From the NCBI RefSeq assembly GCF_900566075.1, contig NZ_UPHU01000001.1, positions 186,001 to 250,000 on the forward strand: DNA of 64,000 nt. Direction: 5' to 3'. The stretch's first letter is position 1, and the number at the start of each line of letters is the position of its first letter. Origin of the DNA: Mycobacterium pseudokansasii (GTDB taxonomy: Bacteria; Actinomycetota; Actinomycetes; Mycobacteriales; Mycobacteriaceae). Below the pieces are notes generated by a model. It worked only from the letters and a program-made list of their open reading frames with translations. It ran no database searches and was not told the DNA's origin. The position numbers and the translations under genes are program-made. Shown piece after piece: positions 56,567 to 64,000 of the stretch.

Positions 56567-57535
56567 ATGAAAGCCTGTGTCGTACAAGAGCTTTCCGGCC
56601 CGTCCGGCATAGTCTACACCGATATCGACGACATTCCCGATGACGGCGACAAGGTTGTCATCGACGTTCGCGCTGCCGGCGTGTGCTTTCCGGATCTGCT
56701 GCTGAGCAAGGGCGAGTACCAGCTGAAGTTGCCGCCGCCGTTCGTGCCCGGCCTGGAAACCGCGGGCGTTGTGCGCTCCGCGCCGCCGGACTCGGGTTTC
56801 CGTGTGGGAGAACGGGTCTCGGCATTCGGGGTGCTCGGCTGCTACGCCGAACAGGTGGCTGTTCCGGTTTCCAATGTGGTGCGCAGCCCAGCCGAACTCG
56901 ACGACGCGGAAGCCGTGTCGTTGTTGGTCAACTACAACACCATGTACTTCGCGCTGGCCCGACGTGCCGCGATGCGGCCGGGCAACACGGTGCTGGTGCT
57001 CGGTGCCGCCGGCGGGGTGGGCACGGCCGCCGTCCAGCTTGCCAAGGCGATGGGCGCACGGCAGGTGATAGCCGTGGTGCACCGCGAGGGGGCGGTTGAC
57101 TACGTCGGCGCGCTCGGCGCCGACGTGGTGCTGCGATTGACGGATGGCTGGGTTGCGCAGGTGCACAAGCACACTCACGGCCGCGGTGTGGATATCGTCG
57201 TCGACCCGGTCGGCGGCCCGAGCTTCGACGACGCCATCCGGGTGCTGGCCATCGACGGCAAGTTACTGGTCATCGGCTTTGCCGCGGGCAGCATCCCGAC
57301 GCTGACCGTCAACCGGCTGCTGCTGCGCAACGTCGGCGTGCTCGGCGTCGCGTGGGGTGAGTACCTCAACAAGGTCCCCGGTTCGGCGGCGTTGTTCTCC
57401 TGGGGTTTGAACTATCTGGTCACTCTTGGGTTGAGACCGCCTCCGCCGCAACGCTATCCGTTGTCCGAAGCCCAGGCCGCGTTACAGAGCCTGGCCGACG
57501 GAGGAGTGCTCGGCAAGGTGGTCCTCGAGCCCTAG
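56567..57535 (+). CDS. Quinone oxidoreductase-like MDR protein (Rv0149-like)
   Basis: 322-aa NADPH-dependent zinc-free medium-chain reductase. The GroES-like N-domain is followed by the Rossmann motif VLVLGAAGGVGTAAVQLAKA and then VDIVVDPVGGPSFDDA. No zinc-ligand cysteines are seen, consistent with the quinone/enoyl reductase group. The length equals Rv0149. ATG 56567 is 5 bases downstream of the SDR stop. It is convergent with PE1 and overlaps its stop by 4 bases. Confidence 0.94.
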   Translation: MKACVVQELSGPSGIVYTDIDDIPDDGDKVVIDVRAAGVCFPDLLLSKGEYQLKLPPPFVPGLETAGVVRSAPPDSGFRVGERVSAFGVLGCYAEQVAVPVSNVVRSPAELDDAEAVSLLVNYNTMYFALARRAAMRPGNTVLVLGAAGGVGTAAVQLAKAMGARQVIAVVHREGAVDYVGALGADVVLRLTDGWVAQVHKHTHGRGVDIVVDPVGGPSFDDAIRVLAIDGKLLVIGFAAGSIPTLTVNRLLLRNVGVLGVAWGEYLNKVPGSAALFSWGLNYLVTLGLRPPPPQRYPLSEAQAALQSLADGGVLGKVVLEP

Positions 57536-59277
57536 CCCGGCTCGATCTGACCGCCGAGCATCAAGACGACGGCATTGCCGATGACGGTGAGCTCGAAACC
57601 GGCACCGAATGTCAGCACTCCCATGTTGGCCGCAATCGGACGGCCGATCGCGTTGACCAGACCCGCCAGGTCACCGTGGGCCGCTTGCGTGATTCCGTCC
57701 AGGAACAGGTTGAGGTCGTAGGACGGCAATGAGATCAAGACGGCGTTCGCGATATCGGCGGTCGGAAGCAGCGCCGAGTAGATCCCGGACATCGCGTTCG
57801 AGACTGCGTTGGTGGCGGCGGTGTTCGCCGCCTGCAGGCCCGTGATGACCCTGTCGATCGACATGGTCGCAGGGGGTTGACCGAGTAGGTCGAGCGGGGT
57901 GAACGGACTTGCGGTGCCGGACAGGGGCAGGTCCGGCGGCGACGGCGCGCCGACGGCGCCGATGTCGCTGGCAAACGCGGCCACACCCTGCTGGGTCCCG
58001 CCGACCAGGTGACCCAGCACGGTGATCGGGCTGACCGGCGGGAACAGCTCGAACGGGGTGGGCACGTTCGCCGGCCCGGTCGAATAGCCATAGGCGGGGT
58101 CACCATAGCCGAGGTTGACCAACACCTTCAGGTCCGGCTCGATCAGGTCTGCCAGCGGGTTGCCGACGAGCGGCAGCGCCCGCAGTGGCGTCAAGATCGG
58201 CAGATGCTGGCTGCGGATCATGTAGTACGTGGTCTGGGTGGGGCCTTGCGTCGGCAAGGTGATGGCGGGTGGCAGCGACGTCAGTTCCGGATAGGTGTCA
58301 TGCAGAAAGACGATGCCGGCCAGGGCGTTGACGTCGGACAAGATGTTGATCGGGTACCGCGGGAAGTCGGCGTAGCCGTCGTATTCAATGGTGTAGACGC
58401 TGGTGGGGAAGGCACTGTCCGGGGGTGCGCCGTAGGCGGTGATGCCCAGGCTCGGCAGGCTCAGTCCGGGGAAACGGGTGAGCAGGCCGCCGTTGGGATT
58501 GACCGGGTTGCCCAGCAGGGTAAAGGTTATCGGTAGCGAACTCGGCGCCCCGGTAGGGCTGAGTTTGCTCATCTCCAGTGAGGCGACGACCGCGCTCTGC
58601 GACAGGCCGACGACGGCGACGGGGTTGCCGGCGGCCAGTGCCCGCCGGATCGCGTCGTCCAACATGGTCAGTCCTTGAGACACCGACGCGTCCAGGGTCA
58701 AATCCTTGGCGCCGAAAGCCGGATACAGCCCTTCGGGAGTGAACAGGGCCCGCGGGTTGAACGTCACGCCAGGGAAATTGGGCGTGAGGTAGGTGCCGAC
58801 GACATTGCTCACGAAGGCCGCGTCCGGTATCGGCTTGCCGCTGCCACCCATCACCAAAGCGGTGGTGGGACTTGCCGCGGGCGCCGGCGCAGTCATCGCG
58901 GTGAGCGCGTTCGCAACGGTTCTGGCGCTGTCGGCCAGCGGGCGGCCCAGCAGTGACTGGACCGGCGCGGTCAGCGTGTCGAGCGCTGCGGCGGCGTTGG
59001 CGGCTTCGGTGTCCAGGTAGGCGCTTGCCGCGGCGGCCAACGCCTGAGTGAAGCGCTGATGGAAGGCCGCCACCTGACTCATGACCGCCTGGTACTCCCG
59101 GGCGTACGAGCCGAAGAGGGTAGCGGTGGCCGCTGACACCTCGTCGGCTGCGGCGGCCACCCAAGCGGTGATCCGCCCCGCCGCGGCCACGTTGGCCTCG
59201 CCGATCGCCGAACCGATTCGCGCCACATCGGCGGCCGCTGCCGTCATCGTCTGCGGCTCGGTGGTGAGATACGTCAT
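57532..59277 (-). CDS. PE1: PE-family protein with PE-PPE serine-hydrolase domain (PE1-like)
   Basis: 581 aa. The N-terminal PE domain is residues 1-95: TTEPQTMTAAAADVARIGSA, with SYAREYQAVM and a YLDTE motif (YxxxD/E type VII secretion signal). A long C-terminal PE-PPE domain (alpha/beta hydrolase-like) from about 140 has the nucleophile context VAVVGLSQSAVVASLEM and the conserved EYDGYADFPRYPIN and NLGYGDPAYGYST. It is probably secreted by ESX-5 and hydrolyses esters at the cell surface. ATG 59277 has GGAGGA at good spacing. It corresponds to PE1 (Rv0151c) in place and type. Confidence 0.93.
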   Translation of the reverse strand: MTYLTTEPQTMTAAAADVARIGSAIGEANVAAAGRITAWVAAAADEVSAATATLFGSYAREYQAVMSQVAAFHQRFTQALAAAASAYLDTEAANAAAALDTLTAPVQSLLGRPLADSARTVANALTAMTAPAPAASPTTALVMGGSGKPIPDAAFVSNVVGTYLTPNFPGVTFNPRALFTPEGLYPAFGAKDLTLDASVSQGLTMLDDAIRRALAAGNPVAVVGLSQSAVVASLEMSKLSPTGAPSSLPITFTLLGNPVNPNGGLLTRFPGLSLPSLGITAYGAPPDSAFPTSVYTIEYDGYADFPRYPINILSDVNALAGIVFLHDTYPELTSLPPAITLPTQGPTQTTYYMIRSQHLPILTPLRALPLVGNPLADLIEPDLKVLVNLGYGDPAYGYSTGPANVPTPFELFPPVSPITVLGHLVGGTQQGVAAFASDIGAVGAPSPPDLPLSGTASPFTPLDLLGQPPATMSIDRVITGLQAANTAATNAVSNAMSGIYSALLPTADIANAVLISLPSYDLNLFLDGITQAAHGDLAGLVNAIGRPIAANMGVLTFGAGFELTVIGNAVVLMLGGQIEPG

Positions 59278-59562
59278 CAGTGCGTCCTCCGAACGACCAG
59301 GATTCCTGTCCAACCGATGCATCGGCCAAACAGGTGATCCGGCGCCCGAAGCCGGTGCTCGTCAGCGTAAGGCGTTTCGGTAAGGGCCGCTTGTGATCTG
59401 AGCGAAACGGCGGCGGGGCGAAACGCTGCCCTGCCCGCCGGGGCCATGGGGAACGCGACGCGGCCGCGCCGGATGCTCGGCCGCGATGTCGCGGACGGTC
59501 AGTTCCCCCGGGTCGTCCGGTTCAGAACAGCTGCGCCGCAGTGGTTTTGGTTACCGTGACGG
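59278..59562 (-). promoter_or_regulatory. Gap between the first two PE genes
   Basis: 285 bases. It contains the PE1 ribosome site next to 59278 and a GC-rich stretch. I recognise no promoter box or terminator with confidence. Confidence 0.3.
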
Positions 59563-61335
59563 CTAGGCCGCACCGGTGAGGTCGCCGATAACCGATTCGA
59601 CTCCATTCAGCAAGACGATGGTCTGGAAGCCGCCAGCGAGGGTCAGCAGGGCCACATCTGCAGCAACCGGATAGCCGAATGCATTGACGATGCCGGCCGG
59701 GTCACCGTTGGCCAGCTCCCGGATCCCGTCCAGGAAGAGGTTGACGTTATACGACGGAACGTTGGTGGCCAGGGTGTTGACGATGTCAGCGGTCGGTAGC
59801 GCCATGGCGTAGGTGTCGGCCGCAGCGCTGCTGATGGCGTTGGTGATGTGGGTGTTGGCCGCCTTGAGGGCATCGATGATGCCGTCGATGGGGGAACCGG
59901 TTGCCGCAGGCAGAGTCGGTAACGCCCACGCCGTCGGCGAGCCGCCGGTCAGCGCGGCGGCCGGCAGCGAGAAGTCGGGCAGCGACGTCGGCAGCATGGC
60001 ACCGATATCGCCGGCGAAGGCATTCACCCCCTGCTGGGCTGCACCGACCATGTCGCCGGCGAAGGTCAACGGGTCAATCGATGGGAATAGCCCGAATCGG
60101 GTGGGTACATCCGCATATCCGGTCGAATAGCCGAAGTGGGGATCGCCGTAGCCGAGGTTGACCAGATATGTCAGGTTCGGTTCGACCAGATCCGCCAACG
60201 GGTTGCCGATCACCGGAAGCGCCCGTAGCGGCTGCAGCAGCGGCAGCCCGGGGTAGGTGATCATGTAGTAGTGCTCGAGGCCGTTGTTGGCCGGCGACAC
60301 CGGCAGCTCGACCATGTTGTAGCCCGGGGGAAGGTTGTTCGGATCCAGTAATGGATAGTCGCCGTGCACGAACTGGATGCCCATGAATGCGTTGAGGTCC
60401 GCCAGGAAATTGATCGGGTAACGGGGGAAGTCGGCGTATCCGTCGTATTGAAGTGTGTACTGGCTGAGCTGGTAACCCGAATTCGACGGCGTCGCCCCGT
60501 AGAACTCCAGACCCAGCGCCGGCATGGACAACCCGGGGAAGCGCGATAGCAGGCCGCCGTTGGGGGCCATCGGATTACCCAACAGCGTGAAGCTGAGGTT
60601 GGCTGTGTTCGGGCTCCCCTGCAGAATGAGTTGGCGCATCTCCATCGAGGAGAGGATCGCGCTCTGCGAATAGCCCAACACCGCGACGTTGCCCCCGGCT
60701 GTGATCAGCCCTTGCGGCCCGAGGAGCGCGTTGTGGAGGATCTGCACACCGGTGGTCACCGACTGGGTGAGCGGCAGGTCTTTGATCTGGGTGAGCGGAT
60801 ACAACCCCTCGGGGGTGTTGAGGGGGATCAACTGGCTGGGTGTGCCCGAAATATAGGGTGCAACGGACTGCATGTACGCCAGTGATGGAATCGGTGTGCC
60901 GCTGCCGGTCATGATCAACGCGTCGAACGGCGACGCCAGCGCCGCCGGCGCCGGCGCTGCGCCCCCAGCCGGGGCGGCCGCGGCTCCGCCTCCGCCTAGT
61001 AACGACGCGATGGGCGAGGTTACCGCCCGAAGCGCCCCGGACACCATCGCCGCGTTGGCCGCCTCCGCCTGCGTGTAGGCCGTCGCGGCGGCGGCCAGGG
61101 CCTGGGCGAATGTGTCATGGAACACCGCGGCCTGCTTGATGACCGCCTGGTATTCCTGTGCGTATGTGCCGAACAGCGTCGCAGCCGCGGCCGACACCTC
61201 GTCGGCGGCGGCTGCCGCCAGACCGGTGGTAGGGCCGGCGGCCGCGGCATTGGCTTGGGCGATCGCCGAACGAATTCCCTCGATGTTCGCGGCGGCCTCG
61301 GCCATCAGTTGCGGTTGGGTGATCATGCTGGTCAT
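59563..61335 (-). CDS. PE2: PE-family protein with PE-PPE hydrolase domain (PE2-like)
   Basis: 590 aa. The PE domain has QPQLMAEAAANIEGIRSAIA, TYAQEYQAVI and YTQAE (YxxxE). A Gly/Ala/Pro-rich linker follows (GGGGAAAAPAGGAAPAPAAL). The PE-PPE domain has VAVLGYSQSAILSSMEM, QYDGYADFPRYPINFLAD and NLGYGDPHFGYST. ATG 61335 has AAGGAAA upstream, within a duplicated TTTGAAGGAA element (61340-61365 area). A longer in-frame N-terminus does not look like a PE protein and is rejected. It is in the position of PE2 (Rv0152c). Like its neighbours it lacks an adjacent PPE gene. Confidence 0.91.
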   Translation of the reverse strand: MTSMITQPQLMAEAAANIEGIRSAIAQANAAAAGPTTGLAAAAADEVSAAAATLFGTYAQEYQAVIKQAAVFHDTFAQALAAAATAYTQAEAANAAMVSGALRAVTSPIASLLGGGGAAAAPAGGAAPAPAALASPFDALIMTGSGTPIPSLAYMQSVAPYISGTPSQLIPLNTPEGLYPLTQIKDLPLTQSVTTGVQILHNALLGPQGLITAGGNVAVLGYSQSAILSSMEMRQLILQGSPNTANLSFTLLGNPMAPNGGLLSRFPGLSMPALGLEFYGATPSNSGYQLSQYTLQYDGYADFPRYPINFLADLNAFMGIQFVHGDYPLLDPNNLPPGYNMVELPVSPANNGLEHYYMITYPGLPLLQPLRALPVIGNPLADLVEPNLTYLVNLGYGDPHFGYSTGYADVPTRFGLFPSIDPLTFAGDMVGAAQQGVNAFAGDIGAMLPTSLPDFSLPAAALTGGSPTAWALPTLPAATGSPIDGIIDALKAANTHITNAISSAAADTYAMALPTADIVNTLATNVPSYNVNLFLDGIRELANGDPAGIVNAFGYPVAADVALLTLAGGFQTIVLLNGVESVIGDLTGAA

Positions 61336-61605
61336 CGATCTATTTCCTTCAAATTCCTTCAAACCCAGGTTTTTTCGTTGTGATAGCGCCGATGAGGCGA
61401 AACCGATGGCCCGGGCGGCACCGGCCATCGGGAGGTCCGGCATCTGTCAGCCTAGTTCGGTCCGTCGGATCGTATTGCGCGTTTGGCTATCTCAGCCGAA
61501 CCCGGCGTCGCGCGGGGTGCTCGACCGCCGGCCCGCAGCGCCGTCAGGCGATCAGGGACTGAATGCCGCGGACCGACGTAATGCGGGCTTTGGCGCTGCG
61601 CCGCC

Positions 61606-63288
61606 TTAGAAGTCGGTGACGACGATGCCCAGCAGGACCAAGCCCTCCAGCCCGCCGGCAAGCGCAAGCAACCCCACGTCGGCGGCGATCGGATAACCGA
61701 TGGCATTGATCAGCCCGACCGGGTCGCCATTGACCGTTTGTTCGATGCCGTCCAGGAAGAGGTTGACGTTGTAAGACGGGACTTCGGTCAGGCCGGCGTT
61801 GAGGATGTCTGTAGTCGGAAGCAACGCCTCGTAAGCGCTGGACAGCCCCCCGGAAATGGTGTTGCTGAGATAGGTGTTCGCGGCCTGCAGATCGGTGATC
61901 AGGCCGTCGATCGACGTCGGCGGAGCCAGTGTCTCGGGTGGCGGCAACGCGATCGACGTCAGCAGATCGACCAGGCGCGACGAACCCAGGCTGGGCACGC
62001 TGGGCGGTCCTTGCGGTCCTTGGCCGAGGATATCGTTGAGCGCGTCGTTGAAGCCCTGCTGCGTCCCGGTGACCAATTCTCCGGCGACGACGGCCGGGTC
62101 GACCTCAGGGAACAGCCCGAACGGCGTGGGCACATTCGCCGGTGCGGTCGAATAGCCGTAACGGGGGTCGCCGTAGCCCAAATTGACGACGGTCGTCAAA
62201 TTCGGCTCGATGAGATCGGCAAGCGGATTACCCAGCACCGGAATGAATCTCAGCGGCGTCAACAGCGGTAAATGGTGGGTGCGGATGAGGTAGTACGAGG
62301 TATTTCCGTTGTACGTCGGATCCGTGGGCAACTTGATCAGATCGCCCGGGGGCAGGGTCTGCGGATTGATATCCGGAGTATCGGTGTGGACGAAGGCGAT
62401 GCCGGCGATGGCATTCAGGTCCGACACGATATTGAGCGGATAGCGCGGGAAGTCGGCGAACCCGTCGTATTCGTGGGTGTAGATCGAGGTCGGGTAGATG
62501 GTGTCGGCGGGCGTTGCTCCGAAGAACTCCACACCCAGGCTCGGCAGGCTGAGGCCGGCGAAGCGCGACAGGAGGCCGCCGTTGGGATTCATCGGATTGG
62601 CCAGCAGGACGAAGCCGAGCTTGTCGGCGGGGGGAGCGGTGCCCGGCGGCATGGCCGCCAGATTGCGCATCTCCAACGAGGCGATGATCGCGCTCTGCGA
62701 GTACCCGCCGACGACGACGCTGTTTCCCAGGGTGTTGACCTCGTTCAGGATCGCGTTGTGCAGGATCTCGACGCCCTGGCTCACCGACGTGGTCAGCGGC
62801 AAGCTCTTTTCACCGGTGAGCGGATACAACTGCTCCGGGGTAAACAGCGCCAGCGCATTGGTGGCCCCGAATTGCGGACTGATGTAATTGAGCAGGCCGT
62901 TGACGTAATCGGTTCCGGGCGTTGGGTTTCCGCTGCCACCCATGATCAGGGAAACCGTCGGTGGCGTCAGTGACGACGTCGTGATGGCAGCCGACACGGT
63001 TGCCGCGTTGGTGGCTTCGCTCTGGCCGTAGGCCAAACCGGCGGCGGCCAACGTCCGGGTGAACTCGACCTGAAACGCCTCCAGCAGCGTGACGATGGCC
63101 TGGTACTCCCGGCCGTAGGCACCGAACAGATTCGCGATGGCCGCCGACACCTCATCGGCAGCCGCTGCCGCCACGCTTGAGGTCGGACCGGCTGCCGCGG
63201 CACTGGCCGAGCCGACCGCGGCGCCAATGCGTTCGAGATCTGCCGCGGCCGTCGCCATCATCTGCGGCTCGACGAGCACGTACGGCAT
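61606..63288 (-). CDS. PE-family protein with PE-PPE hydrolase domain, third copy
   Basis: 560 aa. The PE domain has VEPQMMATAAADLERIGAAV, AYGREYQAIV and YGQSE (YxxxE). The PE-PPE domain has VVVGGYSQSAIIASLEM, EYDGFADFPRYPLNIVSD and NLGYGDPRYGYST. The linker between domains is short compared with the PE2-like copy. ATG 63288 has GGAGG at 8-nt spacing. It is an additional copy relative to the PE1/PE2 pair of M. tuberculosis, so the array has expanded here or been reduced there. Confidence 0.9.
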   Translation of the reverse strand: MPYVLVEPQMMATAAADLERIGAAVGSASAAAAGPTSSVAAAAADEVSAAIANLFGAYGREYQAIVTLLEAFQVEFTRTLAAAGLAYGQSEATNAATVSAAITTSSLTPPTVSLIMGGSGNPTPGTDYVNGLLNYISPQFGATNALALFTPEQLYPLTGEKSLPLTTSVSQGVEILHNAILNEVNTLGNSVVVGGYSQSAIIASLEMRNLAAMPPGTAPPADKLGFVLLANPMNPNGGLLSRFAGLSLPSLGVEFFGATPADTIYPTSIYTHEYDGFADFPRYPLNIVSDLNAIAGIAFVHTDTPDINPQTLPPGDLIKLPTDPTYNGNTSYYLIRTHHLPLLTPLRFIPVLGNPLADLIEPNLTTVVNLGYGDPRYGYSTAPANVPTPFGLFPEVDPAVVAGELVTGTQQGFNDALNDILGQGPQGPPSVPSLGSSRLVDLLTSIALPPPETLAPPTSIDGLITDLQAANTYLSNTISGGLSSAYEALLPTTDILNAGLTEVPSYNVNLFLDGIEQTVNGDPVGLINAIGYPIAADVGLLALAGGLEGLVLLGIVVTDF

Positions 63289-63385
63289 CGGCGCATCCTC
63301 CTTAACGACCAATCTCAGGCGCTCAGTGCGAACCCGTCCGCCGCTTTAGCGCCTAGCCATTTCATCGCGTCTAGCCGCAATCCAG

Positions 63386-64000
63386 CTAGAAGTTCAGGCT
63401 CTGCAATTGCTGAATAATTGCCGCCACCGTTCTGAAGATCGCGATGAATTCGATCATGCTGCCCAGCGCGGCCAAGCCCGCGGTGGCGGCCAGCGGCAAT
63501 TCGATCGCGGCAATGAAGTTTCCGTGTAGCAGCTGATTCAGGAACAGGCTGAGGTCGTAAGCCGGAAGAATCGTGGCAAAAGCCAGACCCAGATCCGCCG
63601 TGGGCAGCAGAAGTGAGTAGCTGTCCGACACAACGGCGGCAAAAGTGCTGGCGATATTGGCGGGTGTCGCGGGCACCGGTCCCGGACCCGGCGGCAGGAT
63701 TTGCTGGATGTACGGTGGGAACCCGATCATCGGCAATTCGGGAGGGTTGAGCGCAGCGGGCAGCGCTGCCGCGAAGTCGTTGATGCCTTGCTGGGTTCCG
63801 GCAACCAGGGCATCGACGACGACGCCGGGCGGGAGGTCGGGGAAGAGCCCGAACGGGGTGGGCACATTCGCGAAGCTCGTCGAATAGCCGAATCGCGGGT
63901 CGCCATAGCCCAGGTTGACGAACACTCTCAAGTCCGGCTCGATGAGCGCGGCCAGGGGCGGTCCGATGACCGGGATTGCCCGCACCGGGTCCAGCAGGGG
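63386..64000 (-). CDS. PE-PPE-domain protein, N-terminus beyond window
   Basis: The C-terminal 204 codons are visible, reading in from the window end as PLLDPVRAIPVIGPPLAALI. It has the array's conserved segment NLGYGDPRFGYSTSFANVPTPFGLFP, then a Pro-rich section (PPYIQQILPPGPGPVPATP) and the final helical part. The nucleophile Ser and any PE domain are outside the window, so it could be PE or PPE type. It ends 97 bases before the third copy's start on the same strand, making a four-gene tandem array. Confidence 0.88.
   Translation of the reverse strand, partial: PLLDPVRAIPVIGPPLAALIEPDLRVFVNLGYGDPRFGYSTSFANVPTPFGLFPDLPPGVVVDALVAGTQQGINDFAAALPAALNPPELPMIGFPPYIQQILPPGPGPVPATPANIASTFAAVVSDSYSLLLPTADLGLAFATILPAYDLSLFLNQLLHGNFIAAIELPLAATAGLAALGSMIEFIAIFRTVAAIIQQLQSLNF

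Overview
The window is high-GC DNA (roughly two-thirds G+C by eye) from a mycobacterium. It is collinear with the M. tuberculosis stretch ldtA (Rv0116c) to PE1/PE2 (Rv0151c/Rv0152c). Recognised anchors in order are ldtA, oxyS, oxcA, fadD7, fusA2, pepA, treS, mak, fbpC (antigen 85C), htdZ, fadE1, fgd2, a GNAT acetyltransferase, ephF, cyp138, msrA, Rv0138-Rv0142-like genes, a ClC transporter, two SAM-methyltransferases, the ALDH/SDR/quinone-oxidoreductase trio and PE genes. It is not M. tuberculosis: it carries a large-subunit catalase, a Dps1-type ferritin, an extra desaturase/reductase pair, an MmpL, an FHA-ABC transporter and a pirin, and it lacks PE_PGRS2 (Rv0124). A slow-growing non-tuberculous species is likely; I cannot name it. 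Assignments to M. tuberculosis genes are from memory of the sequences, not from a search.

Layout. 1-5.4 kb: cell-wall transpeptidase (partial), LysR regulator, and a divergent oxcA/fadD7 pair that looks like a CoA-dependent oxalate-breakdown module. 5.4-8.8 kb: broken DUF2231 membrane gene, EF-G-like GTPase, PPOX-type flavin/F420 protein. 8.9-16.8 kb: SnoaL-like protein, secreted serine protease PepA, TreS-Mak trehalose-to-maltose-1-phosphate branch feeding alpha-glucan synthesis, a YoaK-like membrane protein, antigen 85C, and a hydratase. 16.9-20.9 kb: acyl-CoA dehydrogenase, small helical protein, lipoprotein-like Fgd2, acetyltransferase. 20.9-31.1 kb is an accessory block between the Rv0133 and Rv0134 equivalents: acidic DUF5709-like protein, KatE catalase, FabR/DesT-like repressor divergent from a ferredoxin-reductase/acyl-desaturase operon, SRPBCC + LLM oxidoreductase, DUF1214 + TetR, and sulfotransferase. 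31.2-42.2 kb: epoxide hydrolase, Zn-ADH with a Mop protein, TetR/CYP138 divergent pair with a clear palindromic operator, MsrA with an MmpL, and an FHA-ABC transporter. 42.3-48.6 kb: Rv0138-Rv0143c-like genes with an inserted methyltransferase and Dps. 48.6-57.5 kb: pirin, TetR, paired methyltransferases, MFS exporter, ALDH/SDR/MDR trio. 57.5-64 kb: four tandem PE or PE-like genes with PE-PPE hydrolase domains, the last cut by the window end.

The most interesting signals are: (i) the FabR/DesT-like regulator with two palindromic sites flanking and overlapping its own and the desaturase operon's start codons; (ii) the TetR/cyp138 operator; (iii) the oxalyl-CoA pathway without a CoA-transferase; (iv) an FHA-ABC transporter with an altered Walker B; (v) the tandem PE-PPE hydrolase array; (vi) a fresh-looking DUF2231 pseudogene with a tandem duplication at its first break. 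Several genes look leaderless (TANNNT box 6-8 nt before the start codon), as is common in mycobacteria. I see no tRNA, rRNA, CRISPR array, prophage or insertion sequence.
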